Assembly (NCBI GenBank): GCA_012934845.2
Contig: WNNJ02001257.1
Coordinates: forward strand, 62,001-126,000
Origin: Pomphorhynchus laevis
Lineage: Eukaryota; Acanthocephala; Palaeacanthocephala; Echinorhynchida; Pomphorhynchidae
Length of the DNA stretch: 64,000 bases
Reading direction: 5' to 3'
In this document: piece by piece, positions 20,871 through 33,960 of the stretch
How positions within the stretch are numbered: the stretch's first letter is position 1
Layout of the letters: the number at the start of each line of letters is the position of its first letter
The notes under the pieces: model-generated
What the model saw: the letters and a program-made list of their open reading frames with translations, nothing else
The model's database searches: none
Told to the model about the DNA's origin: nothing
Position numbers and translations under genes: made by a program

Positions 20871-22997
20871 GATATTGAGTCCTCAAAAAGACGATTGAAC
20901 GATTAACATTTGTAAGAATACCAAATCAATAAGGAAACGTTCGCCCTACATGATCTAATGTCGTTACAGGAAGTACACAATGTGGACGATAGTGATTTAC
21001 GGTTGGCAAAAGACGACAAAATGTGTGGACGATAGCAATTCACGGACGACAAAATGTTTGACCTTCACCTTAATATATACAAGATCAATAAGGCATGCAG
21101 TTAACCAAAATATAAGATGATTCAACTAGTAATTCAACTGGCATGCTCATCAGCCCATTTCTGATTGCATTATATGTTTGTATTTTTAATCCAACATTTG
21201 AAAGTAGTCTAGCTACTTTTCGCTGATCATCTTTAAGTAAGATTCAGAGGAGCTTTTACCCTTCGTATTTTGGCAGGTCAAGATATAATTCGATCCTAAA
21301 AAAGTGGATTTTTATTCACGAGCGATAGTTTGTATAAAGTTATTTTGAGTACGTAGGGCAGTCCTTTATTCATTGAGCAGTAAGTAAATCGCATTCATTG
21401 AGAACAGCAAAGGAACATGCGTAGCTGTATTTTTCAACTTCTGCGGCATTTGATCATTTTTAATTTATTGTCTTCTCTATAAGGTTTATGAGAGAATTTC
21501 TACGAGTTTTGGAATTTTGCGGTACACCACTCGCTATACCATGATAATGCTATTCAGTGTGACGTGTACTAGATTGCTCAGTCGCCCGTTGTCGTGTTTG
21601 CAAAGAAGCCCTAATCCAAATTATTGAAAAAAAAAGCCGATAACAAACAACACTATAATTATCTTAATGATTGCTGCTTTGACTTGAAGCTATCCTATGT
21701 AACAATGGACAATGATGTTTTTCATTTCTTATAATTATGACATAAATATTTGTATTTTATATTAAGTGCAGGTGTGATTAATACTTGATTATTATGGCAA
21801 ATTGTGGTGACAAATATATTTTATTTATTAATTATTGATTTTATTATTTATTAATAATATTGGGATAAATCATAATTTTTTAATTGAAATACCATAAAAT
21901 GACGATAACAGACAAACATGCAGGTACATTCATCATCATAAATTTGTATTTTAAACTAATTATGAAGACAATTTAATGCAATGTTTCATATTTACTGTTT
22001 TCGTGGTGTTTCGTTTAGAAACAAAAATATTATTTTGCACGTTTTATTAATAACATGAACGACTTTTAATCACAGACATTTACATTCAAAATTTGTAAGG
22101 CTATATGCTAAAATGCGTACATCTAGCAACTTAGATGTTATTAGGTTTCGCTGCCTACTCCTTATTCCTAAACACCAGGGGATAAATAATACTAATACCG
22201 TATTTTATCTGATTGAATTTGATTCTATAGTGTATATTATTCTTATACAAAGTATATTAGAATAATATACAAATAAATATAAGTATATTATAATAATATA
22301 CTCTGTATTATTCTACTACAAAGTATATAAATTCTATTATATTTATCCATAGAAATTTCAGCTTAAGAATTAAAATTTATTTGTAATAAAATTTTGTTGA
22401 TTTATATAATTTATATAGAAAACAAATATCAATGTATATGATAATATGTCAAATTTCGCTATGTAAATGGTAATGAAATAGTAACAAATAAGTACCGATA
22501 TCAGAACCGAGACTAAAACTGATATACGAAATGAGTACCGAAAACAGAACATGACGAGAGAAAATATGAATGAATGTCTGGGGCGAAATGTATCATGATC
22601 GTCGTATTCAATTATATATAATATATAATATATATTATATACATTATATACAATTCATACATTAAAACATTAATTCATACATATTTACAATTCTGTAGAT
22701 TATAGACAGTTTATACATTACATATTAGCAGTGATTATTTCATCTCCCGATTGATATCGGAGATATTTATCTAGCTTATAGATAAATATATATAGCTGAC
22801 ATTTATATAGAGGCATTTATCTGGCCTATCACAATAATATTAATTATTTCAAGTTTTTCCGCATAAATAGGGGACATGCGATGCCTTATGAATCATGAGT
22901 GATCTAAAATGTGTTCTCGGAATCAAGGTCAAAGCAAATATCGAGTTGATGTTGCTTTCACGTATACCACATTGATAGTATACGACGAACCATGCTT
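20871..22997. other. AT-rich intergenic, about 2.1 kb
   Basis: No recognisable gene. It contains TATATA-type simple repeats near 22230-22330 and 22610-22660. A short near-repeat of ACGATAG / GGACGATAG with CAAAATGTGTGGAC occurs at 20975-21060. Confidence 0.5.
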
Positions 22998-23520
22998 TTA
23001 AATAAAGTCCACTGCGTCCTCGTTATCAATGTAAAATTGGTAGAACCTCTTCATGCCCAGCAGATTTAGATGAGAATACAAATCATCATAAGTGATGGAT
23101 ATATTTGAAAAGTACGGTGGTGGGGAATTCAGTAATTTATCAAAGTATTTCCTAAGTACAATTATATCAAGATTCTCATAGCTGTAATTTGGTGTATAGT
23201 ATTTGATGTCATCAACATATGAACTCTTTGAAATCTTATCAGCATTTTGTTCACCGTGTCTATTTTTCAACAACATACAATCCACATATTTTGGAAGCAT
23301 ATATTTCCTAAATTCATTGTATCTTTGAATTAGATATTCTATTGGAAGTGATTTCCTGTACTTCTTTTTTCTTTTTTGATCGCAGTACCTCATCTTGCCG
23401 TTTTGTTCATTGTTGTGTAGACAAAGATGACTATCGTCTAACATGGCTCGTTTAAGGATAATACATACACCAGTTTGTGAATTAGTTATTTTACCGACAT
23501 GTTCGCTCTTCATCTGGGAT
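22998..23520 (-). CDS. Unidentified terminal exon
   Basis: About 174 residues open to a TAA at 22998-23000. The upstream side ends in TTTATAG just before 23520, a good splice acceptor, and a second candidate (CCCAG) lies directly before an in-frame ATG. The sequence is charged and Tyr/Lys-rich, with no transmembrane segment and no motif I recognise; the C-terminal part (YENLDIIVLRKYFDKLLNS, LGMKRFYQFYIDNEDA) looks helical. Codon use and composition resemble the host genes rather than the LINEs. It is probably the last exon of a host gene whose earlier exons lie at higher coordinates, where only mobile elements are recognisable. Confidence 0.5.
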
Positions 23521-23540
23521 CTATAAATATTATTTTGCAA

Positions 23541-23719
23541 ATTGAATACATGCGTAAAATTTTAAGTTGGCAATACGTAAACTTTCATTATTTAATGAAA
23601 GAAAATAATAAAATATTGGAATGCATAAATTTTCATTCAAAAATGTTATAATTTAAATTATGACATAATAGAAATCATAATTCTAAGGTTGTCAATGATT
23701 TATTTTGTTTGATTAAATT
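23541..23719. other. AT-rich, probable intron
   Basis: Follows the splice acceptor of the 22998-23520 exon; no other content seen. Confidence 0.3.
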
Positions 23720-23950
23720 TGATCATATATTATCCATCCATAAAAATTTTTCGATCAAAAGTTTAAATTTATTTTTAATATTATTGTGTTGATTCATATA
23801 TTTTACTATTTTCTGTTTGATGGTATTTTTATAGTGACCCAGTTTAAAATATCTATTTATTTAATTATTTAAATGATTTTGAAAGTCAGGATCATTACAT
23901 ATTATGACAATTCTTAAAATTTCATTATTTAATGTATTATATTATTTTAA
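23720..23950 (-). mobile_element. Naiad PLE 3' coding fragment
   Basis: Matches, with many changes, the last part of the RT ORF seen at 51121-51290 (minus) and 44040-44230 (plus). It is interrupted at about 23955 by the family G LINE end, so the LINE piece inserted after this copy. Confidence 0.6.
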
Positions 23951-23959
23951 TATAATATA

Positions 23960-24200
23960 CTCCACGTTCCTAATTACTCTAACAACTACGGTCTCCGATC
24001 CTTCCTCGTCGCCGCCTCACTCACCTGGAATCAACTCCCTCTCGACGTCCGCCGCGCTCCCTCCTTTATCACATTCAAACACCTCCTCCGTTCACACCTT
24101 CTCGACACCTGATTCACAGTCTTGTTTTGTTGTGGTCATGTAAGCGTGCGCTGGCACGCATTTGCCACGTTAAAATAAATCCTTTTTTTATAATAATATG
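23960..24200 (+). mobile_element. LINE family G 3' end
   Basis: Translation SFLVAASLTWNQLPLDVRR-like (read across 23990-24060), then the GTGGTCATGTAAGC ... GCATTTGCCACG tail and an A/T-rich end. A 5'-truncated insertion. Confidence 0.75.
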
Positions 24201-24309
24201 CATGAATGATCATGGAAAAATATTTTTCTTGTAAGGAAACATATTAAAAAATATACTGGAACTTTTTCCATAGTATAAGAGTTTAAATTTATTTTTAATA
24301 TTATTGTGT

Positions 24310-24780
24310 TGATTAAATAAACGTCATTTTTATGAATTGACTAATAAATAACAAACGTTGTATCAGAATAATTAGAGGTCATCAAAAGAAACTGCTATGC
24401 TATCAGCTTTCGGCCCCTAACTTCTCTACCCAACATAGCAGCGGGCCAAATACATGCTAATGATGTATTTCCTCTGATAAAACTATATAGTATCTTATTC
24501 TAATACAAAGTATATTATTTATTATCCATTCATAAAAATTTGGCACTTACGAGTTTAAATTTGTTCTTTATATTATTGTGTTGATTTATATATTTTACTA
24601 TTTTCTGCTTGATGGTATTTTTATAGTAACCTAGTTTAAAATATGTATCTATTAAATTATTTAAATGATTTTGAAGAAAGCCAATATCATTACATATTGT
24701 TGCAATTCTTAAAATTTCATTATTTAATGTATTATATTTTATATTATATGGTTTTAAATTTTACTATTAATAGAAATTTA
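24310..24780 (-). mobile_element. Naiad PLE 3' end: RT C-terminus, 3' UTR and hairpin module
   Basis: In minus orientation this holds the RT C-terminal region (24500-24770), a ~60-bp UTR (24445-24500) nearly identical to 44240-44310, then the hairpin module (CTGCTATGTTGGG ... GATAGCATAGCAG, 24380-24440), truncated at 24310. Together with the 42600-44620 copy it shows that the hairpin module is part of the element's 3' end. Confidence 0.75.
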
Positions 24781-25130
24781 CCAAATGACGGATAAGGCAG
24801 CTGACAAGCGTAGTGCTGTGCAGGATGGCTTCCAGGTGTATACGAGGTGCGCGATCTGCTTTCCTCGCCCAATGCCTGAACACTCAAGCTAGACTAGCTA
24901 TATGGGACCCATTTGCGGGTAACCCGATTCTTTTTGTATGTTTAATAATTTGCTTATCATTAAAAAAAAATATAAATAATCATTTAGTTATTTATTTTTT
25001 ATTAAGCATTATTTTTAATTTATAAATAGTATAAAATGCGTAAAATCGGTTAGCTAATCGGTTACTGTATGACGAAGTCTCGAAATATATTCTGCCTGAT
25101 GAAGCGATTTCACAAAGTGATACACCGAAG
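24781..25130. other. Spacer / 5' UTR of CR1-like LINE J
   Basis: No gene seen. The last 60 bp probably belong to the 5' UTR of the LINE whose ORF1 starts at 25131. Confidence 0.4.
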
Positions 25131-25897
25131 ATGTCGAATGCTCACAATGCGACATTTCGTACTATCTCAAACAAAGATGGTCAGTGCGTTTCCTCGGGCA
25201 ACACACACGTCACTTTGATGTCACCATCAAGTTCTTTAGAGTCTCATGATTCACAGACCCAGACAGACTTATCTAGCTTGCGGAATATTGTTAAAACGGA
25301 TACTCAAATACCCAGCTTACGTGCATGTACAGATACACAATCTGCTGTGTCCTGTGATGGTCTTGATAGGGTGATCTCAAATAAGCGTATATATAATAGA
25401 GGATGCTCAGTTATTCTAGCTAATGTGCCCGAGTCTATCTTCGAGAATGCGCAAGCACGACTGAATGACGACATTCAGAGTTTGAGGTCTATTCTGACAC
25501 ATGTACTTGGCTCCTGCGACATTGAGACAGTCCAAAAAGTTAAACTTGTCGCTCTTTTTCGCCTAGGTAAACGTAATGCTTTAAATAATAACCCCGACTA
25601 CTCAAAGCTGTCTTCCATAACCAACCTCATGCTACCTTAATGTTGCGAAACTCGTTTCGTCTCAAAGGGTCTAATATTCGACTGCTGAAAGATCTTGATG
25701 TATCAGAACGAAAAAAATTATCGAAGGTTAAAGAGGAACTAGCATCTCGTGTTGCTAAAGGAAAAACAAATCTCTATGTGAAAAATTTTCAGATAGTAAA
25801 GCGACGCACCCGGCTGAGTTGGAGCCCACTAGTCATGTCGCCTCGCGTGCATTCTGTAATCGAAACGGGCTCGTCTACTCTGCCTATCAGAGTCTAA
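25131..25897 (+). CDS. LINE J ORF1 (two overlapping frames)
   Basis: The open frame 25131-25640 is followed in another frame by 25640-25897, consistent with one ORF1 with a frameshift near 25640. Residues in the second half (CSVILANVPESI ... VQKVKLVALFRLGKR, then SFRLKGSNIRLLKDLDVSERKKL) resemble the RRM-like and C-terminal region of LINE nucleic-acid-binding ORF1 proteins. It ends about 60 bp before the endonuclease ORF. Confidence 0.6.
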
Positions 25898-25956
25898 ATG
25901 GTTTAGCGTCCGGGTTATAAGGATGTGTAAGGGGTGATAGGAGTACTCCCAGAGGT

Positions 25957-26763
25957 ATGTTGGGGCATTGTGAAATACTTCATTGTAATGTTTGCAGTCT
26001 TATATCGAAGATAGATGAACTGAGATATAGAGTTCAGTTAATTCGTCCTAAATTACTTGCTATCACAGAATCATGGCTATATGGTGATATTGTTGATAAT
26101 GAAGTCTCCATCCCTGGTTATCTGGTTTTCCGCAGTGATCGTGAAAGTGGAAGAGGTGGAGGTGTTATTCTTTATGTGAGCAACGATGTGAAAGTAACTA
26201 TTCTTAGCACTTCTTCTGATAAAGTCGAAAGTTTGTGGTGTCGGGTAAAATTCATGCATACCGCTCCGCTTGTTCTGGGGGTAGTATATCGTTCACCCTT
26301 AGCCACCACAGATAGACTGATTGGGGAAGTAGAACTTTATTCTAAAGGTACCTCCAATGTTTTAATACTTGGTGACTTGAATATGCCTTCGGTTGATTGG
26401 AATTCGTATACGGCTTTTCCTACTTGTGACCATGCTTCCTATGACCTTCTGGAGTGTATCATCTATTGTGGTTTAACTCAGCATGTCCAAAATTGCACTC
26501 GTTTTGCTAGTAACAGTAGATCTGTATTAGATGTATCTTTATCTTCGAACAGTGAGATTATTAACGCTATCCGTTATGATGCCCCGATCGGTATGTCTGA
26601 TCATTGCGTAGTGATCGTTAGGTTAAGGTTTCAAGAAGAAACTCGAGGTCCGCGTGAAAATCAAGTGGTTAATGCTTTCAAAACCAACACAGATGCAATT
26701 CAGTCAATACTTTCAACAGCTTCCTGGCCAGATCTCGCTTTTGTTGGAGTACACGGCGCGTGA
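25957..26763 (+). CDS. LINE J ORF2, apurinic-type endonuclease domain
   Basis: 268 codons. The APE-like endonuclease signatures appear in order: LHCNVCSLISKIDEL (motif N), AITESWL (catalytic Glu), GYLVFRSDRESGRGGGVILY, LILGDLNMPSVDW (Asp/Asn pair) and MSDHCVVIV (SDH). It nicks target DNA to prime reverse transcription. The ORF runs into the pre-RT linker with a break near 26760; the linker continues at 26800-27180 (KDSPWFDSELRSTLRTRNLI). Confidence 0.85.
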   Translation: MLGHCEILHCNVCSLISKIDELRYRVQLIRPKLLAITESWLYGDIVDNEVSIPGYLVFRSDRESGRGGGVILYVSNDVKVTILSTSSDKVESLWCRVKFMHTAPLVLGVVYRSPLATTDRLIGEVELYSKGTSNVLILGDLNMPSVDWNSYTAFPTCDHASYDLLECIIYCGLTQHVQNCTRFASNSRSVLDVSLSSNSEIINAIRYDAPIGMSDHCVVIVRLRFQEETRGPRENQVVNAFKTNTDAIQSILSTASWPDLAFVGVHGA

Positions 26764-26871
26764 AATTACTTTCAGAGAACCTTAGAGTCGCTGTTTATTT
26801 TATTCTCTCCACTTAGAAGCAGGACACGTCGAAAAGATTCTCCCTGGTTCGATTCTGAGTTACGTTCAACA

Positions 26872-28200
26872 TTGAGGACTCGTAATTTGATCTTCAATCG
26901 CTACAAAGTTGGGGAGTGTAGTTATGATGTTTTTAAACAGGCGAGAAATTTATTCAATTCATTGAATAGAAAGAAGCGGTGTGCATTTGAGAATGCATTA
27001 GCTAACCAGTGTAAATACGATTTAAAGGTCCTTTTTCAGTACCTATTAAGTAGGGGAGCTGTTGATTCTTCGATTTGTCACTACTTCTATGACATTTCTG
27101 CGAATGACCTAGCTGAAGAGTTTGCGGCACACTATTGCACTTCAGTAGAGCCCGCAAATGTAGAGCCCGTCATATTGGAGTACCTCAAGGTTCAGTTTTG
27201 AGTCCGCTTTTATTCAGCATTTATGTTACCGATTAGCCTGGGTGCATTCGCTCTCGATCATGTTTGTATGCAGATGACTTAAAAATATGGCGGCCCATTC
27301 ATTCATGTTAGGATGTTGATAATTTGCAAACTGATATAGATAATGTGGAGTTGTTGGCGGCGTCTAACACGCTTGTGATAAATGTTTCGAAATGCAAACA
27401 CATGCATATTATTAGTAATGCTCGCAAGCAACTAACATCTGCTTGTTACAAATATAAGAGCTGTATTGTGGAAAGTGTCGATAGTTACAAAGATTTAGGA
27501 GTATGAGTTACCGCTAATTTATCAACTAAAAAGCACACTGATCAAGCTTGTGCCAACTCCAATAAAATGATAGGTATGATTCGACGCGCGTTTGTTCGCG
27601 TTAATCCGACTGCTCTTCGGCCTCTGATTTTAACACATGTATTGAGTAGACTTTTATATGCAGCTCTGGTTGTATACCCACGTACTGTGCATGAACATAA
27701 GAAATCAGAAAGGGTACTTGGCTGGGCAACAAAGCTAGCACCAACGTTGGCGTCGCTGCCTTATGAAGACAGACTGAGATCGTTAGGAATTGAGACCGTC
27801 ACATAGACCCGTCGGGACATGGATATGTGCTTTGTTTGGCATTTATTCCAACGTCCCTATCACCCTCTTCGGAGTAGGGTTCAATTACGTGGTTCAACTG
27901 TTCTTCGCGGTCATTCTTGAACTATTCGAAGAAACAGGGTACATAAATTGGGCGCGATGCAATTTGATAGAAGAATTGCTGAGCTTTGGAACAACCTTGA
28001 TGCAGATACCGTTGGATGCAGTTCACTTAATACTTTTAAAAGAAGACTACGAATGGATCAAGCAATGTTTCGTGTTGCATTTCCTTATTTTAATAACTAA
28101 TTAATTTATTTACGAACTTATTGTGAGCCAGCTATTTGAGCTAATGCTCGTATGTTGTTGAATGTATAATAATCTGATTAATAAAATGTCTTGAAAAATC
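26872..28200 (+). mobile_element. LINE J pre-RT linker and RT remnant with internal deletion
   Basis: The pre-RT linker (to about 27170) is joined directly to RT motif B (HIGVPQGSVLSPLLF region at 27165-27215) and motif C (YADDLKIWRPI, 27265-27300), so RT motifs 0-A, roughly 500 bp, are deleted. The thumb/C-terminal region continues at 27324-27806 and 27790-28104 in different frames. The tail (GAGCTAATGCTCGTATG then TAATAATCTG) ends about 28190. The whole LINE runs from about 25070 to 28200. Confidence 0.8.
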
Positions 28201-28939
28201 AGTAATTTTTTAGACTTTAAAATGTTTTGAAAATTAGTAAAAAGATTATACACAAAATTGTTGATTGCTTTTTATTTTCTCTAAAAACTATTGCGATGAC
28301 GCTCTGACTAATTATACAGATTATGCCAGTGATCAATAAACATGACATCACGTAACGAGTTCTAATTGACCATCGATGGTTAATACGCCAAATCATTCAA
28401 GTGATCATCTTTTGGTTAAAAATGATGAATATATTCATAGTTAATTAGTTTATATTATCATCTGTGATACTAATTTATTTAATTTATCGTCCGTTGCGAT
28501 CAAATGGTCCCTTTTAGGTCTAATCGATCATTTGTATTAATAATAAATTCAGCTTAATATTTATAAATTGTATCATTTATAAATTCAGCCAGATGGATAA
28601 TTCTATATTCCATAGGTCACGATGATATTTGCGAATTTGTCTCAGGTTCATAAGCTAAACACATTTTTAGAATTTCGGTAATCCGTAGAACAAGTGGTTA
28701 AAACATTGTAGTCACCTGATATTATAGCAGTAGCAAGACATTTTATTAGCATTTTGCAGTGGTAACAAGATAGTCTATGTAATTCTCTTAAAGATTGTAT
28801 AGGCTTTTAAATTAATCATTAGCAAAGCCAATGTTAATGTCAAATTTTTATCCGTAGGCAAATGACTTTCTACTGATTTTAAACGGAACCTACATTAATA
28901 TATTTCTGCCCTTGCCTCCTCAAGTTCTAAAAATAGTAA
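28201..28939. other. AT-rich spacer between two LINEs
   Basis: No gene recognised. Confidence 0.5.
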
Positions 28940-30790
28940 AAACTTAATACGTTATCCGTGCCTCGATGTGATAAAATATATTTACCCTAAGCAGTTATTC
29001 AATCACCTACTGCGCCGTAATACTGCGTCAGATAAATTTTACAGCATTGTGAACAACGCGGGTGATTTAATTGTTGACCCTATCGAAGTTGCAGAGCTCT
29101 TTTCCGCTCATTTTGCAATTCAAGAAGCGAAGTTGGATTACGAATATTTGTCCCATTACACTCCCAGATTCATTCGATCATGTCTTAATGACATATTTAT
29201 TAGCGAAGAAAACGTCCGTACAGAGCTACTCAAGCTTCCACGTACTCGCGTTTCCGGACTGGATGGCCTTCCATCTATACTTTTCCGCGAGCTGGCTACA
29301 GTGTTGACAAGTCCGCTATGTGCTATATTCCAGAGTTCTCTATACTCTGGAAGTTTACCGGATGACTGGAAAAGATCTATAATCTGCCCTGTGTTCAAAA
29401 AGAGTGATCGCAATCAGACCAACAAGTATCGTCTCATAAGTCTAACTTCTATTGCGTGCAAAGTAATGGAGAAGATTCTACTTCGTACAGCAAGTTCACA
29501 TCTAGAAGACAATAACATGTTCAACGATGCCCAGCACGGTTTCAGACCTCACCGTTCTACGGTAACTAACCTTGTATTCTCCCTAAATAGTTGCTCAAAT
29601 GCGGTTTAAGCAGGAACGGGAGTAGATACGCTCTTCTTCGATTTATCAAAGGCTTTTGATTGGGTCGTACACCGTATTCTTATCAATCAACTATCGCTAT
29701 GTGGGATTGACAGTCGCGTTAAAACTTGGATTCAGTCATTCCTAACTGATCGTTACTTTGCCGCGCGCATCAAAGGTTGTATATCTAAGTGGTCAGCAAT
29801 CACCTGTGGTGTACCACAAGGCTGCGTTCTGAGTCCAATGCTTTTCAATATATATATTAATGATATGATTGATGTCATATCCAGTGAGTGCGCTCTATAT
29901 GCCGATGATTTAAAGATTTGGCGTCCAATACAAACCACGCACGATGTAATTGAGTTGCAACGCGACGTACACTCAATCACCAAATGGTGTCGTGCAAAGG
30001 GACTGGTTTTGAATCCTAACAAATGTAGTCATATGCACATAGGTCCCATAAAAATCGTAGGGACATATGCGATAGAAGATGTAAACATCGAAAAGGTTTC
30101 ATGTTTCAGTGATCTGGGCGTGATCGTAAGTCAAGATATGAAGACACGAGTCCACGTCCAATATGTCGCATCCAAATGTCGACGCATGCTAGGTATGTTA
30201 AGACGCTCGTTTGACCTACTCGATCCAGTTAGTTTTCGCATTGCCTACTCTGCCTTTATAAAATCTCACATGTTATACGCGTCCCCTGCAATACACCCAC
30301 AGCTCCGTGGCGAATTGGAAATATACGAACGGATATTACGACAAGCAACCCATCTTGTGTCCTCAGTGCGTGGTGTCAACTATACCCAGAGACTGGCATT
30401 GTTGAATGTACACACTGTTGAACGTTCGCTGTCTGACGCCGACCTAGTGTATGTATGGCGGTCACTGTCTATACCTGGACATGTTTCGAAGTCTATGTTT
30501 ACAATTCGTCCACCGGGCCGACTACAAGGCCACAGACTTATGATAAAGCGCAGGCTCCGTCCCAAAACAAATTGTGTTACGATAAGTGATCGCATTGCTG
30601 ACCTGTGGAACAATCTTCATGCATCAACAATCGACAGCGGTTCCGTTCAGAAGTTCAAGGCAATTATTAAATCACGATAATGACAGTTTCATCTTTTATT
30701 TCTTTATTTTCTGTTTTTATGTTTTGAGCTATGTGATCTAGCTAATTTGAGCTTATGCTCCTGGGCTGTTGTAACAATAATAATATTTCG
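28940..30790 (+). mobile_element. CR1-like LINE family K, RT nearly open
   Basis: A single frame from 28968 to 30680 is broken by one in-frame TAA at 29607-29609. Motifs in order: RVSGLDGLPSILFRELATV, SIICPVFKKSDRNQTNKYR, HGFRPHRSTVTNLVFSL, LFFDLSKAFDWVVHRIL (motif A), TCGVPQGCVLSPMLFNIYIN (motif B), ALYADDLKIW (motif C, YADD), GLVLNPNKCSHM (motif D), then the C-terminal conserved segment ending IADLWNNLHASTIDSGSVQK. The endonuclease and ORF1 are missing (5' truncation). The tail (GAGCTTATGCTCCTGGGC, then TAATAATA) ends about 30790. This is the youngest-looking LINE in the window. Confidence 0.9.
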
Positions 30791-31600
30791 ATTATATATC
30801 ACATATCAAAATATCCTATCTTAAATAGATAAAATTTCGGAAAGCAATTTTAGTTCCTCTTAAAACAAAAGCATTGAGTTAATTAACTAACAAACATCAA
30901 ACTCTCCACTATTGCCTTTTGAAAATTTCCAGGGAAAATTACTTAGACCGTAAATTTAATTGTAAATTATATGCTGGGATAAAACAATTTTTCTGTTTCA
31001 TTTTAAAGTTGTTATGACATTTTCAGCAAACAGAAACCTTTGACTTAGGGACAGTGAATTCCAATTAAATTATTTATCAATAATTTTACCGATAATTTAG
31101 ATAGTCCATTCCGGCATTTGTAAAGACAATTAATTCAAAATAATCAGTAGCGTTTAATTCATAGTTCACTATTGTACTATCATTTTAGCAATGGTACAAA
31201 GATATAAACCCCAGCCATACAATTAGAAACAGCTACATCACGATCCAAAGTCAGAAAAAAAATCGTTAAGCGGAAATCAGTAGCTATCACAACTACGCAT
31301 GCAAAATATCTTACAAATTCATACACAGTCTACTTAAGTCGACAGGAAGTAATTTGATGGACGAGGAATTTGTGAAAGTAACCGTCTGCGTCTTACGCGA
31401 CTAATTGCCCAATCTAACTAGCAATTGAAGATATTGAGGACGTCAAAAAAGATCCGTATTTGTTCAATAAATGCAAAGTGGACTTAATCTAAGATTTCTG
31501 TTTATGGAAAGCAAAAACTTTAAATTTAGGAACATAAATACTTCAAATTAGGCAAAGTAGTAAATATTCTTATTCCAATACATACCAAAGCCAAAAGGCT
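30791..31600. other. AT-rich spacer
   Basis: No gene or repeat recognised. Confidence 0.5.
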
Positions 31601-33960
31601 ATTCAGGCAGATCCAAAAAAAGAAGAAAAGCAAATAGTCAGTCCACGTAGCTAATTAGGGTATTCCGGTGGTAATGTTAAATGGCGGCATTGTTCACGTA
31701 TCTATTTGTAGCATCGTGATTTAAACGTTCTCAAACTGAAGGCTGCAACAACTTTCTCAGGCAACGAATTCCACATGTTAATTCATCTCCTCGAGAGTCT
31801 ATACACTTTTGGTAATCTGCCAAATCCAAATTTATACAAGACTCTGCTATGTCCCCGCAACTTACCAACCCACCTATTGCTTACATCGATGGCATAACCC
31901 ACCGCATCATTCGACATATGCCATAGACATAGCATTTCCAAGGATATGAACATCTCACGTACCGACAACGTTCCAATACGAATTAGACGTACAAAATAGT
32001 CAATACCACTTAAGTCAATACAAAGCCTCGATCCGCGCCTAAGAATATACTATAGATCTAATAGTTCCTGCTTAGTGACAGGGAAACAAGCCTGAATGCA
32101 GTACTCCAAGTGTGGCCTGATGAGGGAGATGAATAACCTCTTGAACATATGACAGTTTAACATGAGGAATGCACTTTTAATATAATATAACGCCCTAGTA
32201 GCTTTACCTAGAAAGAAGTCGGTATTCAACTTTGTTTTCAAAGATCGATGGACAATAATCCCTAAATCCTTATGATGAGACACTTCCATTAAGACAATAT
32301 ATCCAATATAGTATCTTATAGTTTCAGACGGACGATCCAGTTGCATGAGAACACATTTATCAACATTCAACCGTAGTCCGGTAAAATCGAACCACTTGAT
32401 CAGAGGGTTTAGATCATTTTGTAACGATACTCGATCAGCAGGACTTCTAATGATCGACCAAATCTTTAGATCGTCTGCAAAAGCTAGTAGAGAGCATGAT
32501 AAGCGGAGTAGCAGATCATTAATGAAGATTATAAAGAGCAGTGGGCCAAGGACTGATCCATGTGGTACGCCATAATTAACATTCACCGAATAAGAAAACA
32601 CACCCCCACACAAACTCGGAAATACCTATTCGATAGAAATTGACTGACCTTTTCACAAATATATGAATGGAGTCTATAGTGATACAGTAAAGACACTATG
32701 CCGTCGTGTGGTACCCTATAAAAAGCTTTCGAAAAATCAAGGAATACTGTATGAACCTGAAACCTAGCCCCTAGAGCATCAGCTAATTTTTCACGCGCAG
32801 TTAGTAGGTTAGTAAGGCATAAACGTCCGATCCTGAAACCAGGTTGAGATTCAACCAATATGTGATTACGATCCAAATGATCCCTAATTCTACTAGCAAT
32901 GATTCTTTCTAAAAGTTTGCAGAATACGCTGGTCAAGCTAATGGGCCGAAAGTCCGCGCAAAAGCTAGCAGGATGCTTTTTGGGAATAGGCACCACAATT
33001 GCACACTTCCAACAGTCAGGAATCCAAGATGTGTCCAAGCTGTATCTGAAGAACATAGTTAAATCATTGCTCTATCCGTTCGCTTGGGATTTGACGAGGA
33101 AAGTGGCTATATTGTCTGGTCCCGTAGATGTAAACAGATCGAGTTCATAACCTCGTTCAACACCTCATCAACTCTGAGTGGACGAACACAATACCGATAA
33201 GCAACCGGAACATACTTCCAACTAAAGTCATGCATTCTGTTAGAGGTCAAAGCCTGCACCAAGAAGCCATCAGCTAAATGTTGGGCGACTAGAGACGGAT
33301 CGGTCAAAATTTTAGTTGGCGTTTGGATTGAGCTAATTGTGGCGACACGAGTTCTGTAATTTCTTACATAAGACCAAAACCTCCTAGGATTTAAAGATGC
33401 ATCCCTGGCGATACTATCTTCGTACGAATAGCGTTTCTGAAATTTTAGCCGATTGCGTAAGTTCCGAGAGTAGATGTAGGCACGTTTGAAAGCAGAAGAA
33501 CGCCTAAATTCGCGCCACAATTTGTTGCGTAATCCAATAGCATCAAAAAGCTCTCTGTCGAACCAAGGAGGATGCCCATGCTTGGACTTGCAGGCACATA
33601 GCGGATTAAAGATATCAGAAATTCGCTTCAAATTGTTTAGAGCTAGCAGACGGAACTAATGGAGAATGGGTCTAAGGGGGATTGATGAGCGTCGATGATT
33701 TGGAGGAATCACTGTATGTTGTTTATTATTCGGAAGGCTGACTATTTGTCGTAGATTATCTATAAGCCTAACGATAATCTGACTAGCCTTTGCAAGATTC
33801 TTAACGTTCTCAATTAGCGGGGCAACTATAGAAGCAACAAATAAACTGCAGCGGGGATGCAGTAGCTGCGGGTAGGCACAAGGAAGCCCACTACAATCAC
33901 TACCAAGATGACAGTTTTGAGAACAATCACGGCCCGAGGAAGTGTTAACAGGTGTTGACA
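31600..33960 (-). mobile_element. CR1-like LINE family L, decayed
   Basis: On the minus strand: a possible ORF1 remnant (33656-33960), pre-RT linker (33107-33631; HGHPPWFDRELFDAIGLRNK), RT motifs at 32583-33056 (IVVPIPKKHPASFCADFRPI, TVFLDFSKAFYRVPHDGIV) and 32050-32613 (YGVPHGSVLGPLLFIIFIND, AFADDLKIWSI), and a C-terminal remnant near 31783-31968 (GHSRVLYKFGFGRLPKVYRL). The endonuclease domain is missing between ORF1 and linker. Several frame breaks. The tail ends near 31600. Confidence 0.85.

Noticed and set aside
24813-25025. ORF with CIRGARS resembling the end of the repeat-encoded ARLDI domain
   Set aside because: Only one short word matches; nothing upstream fits the domain, so it is probably chance.
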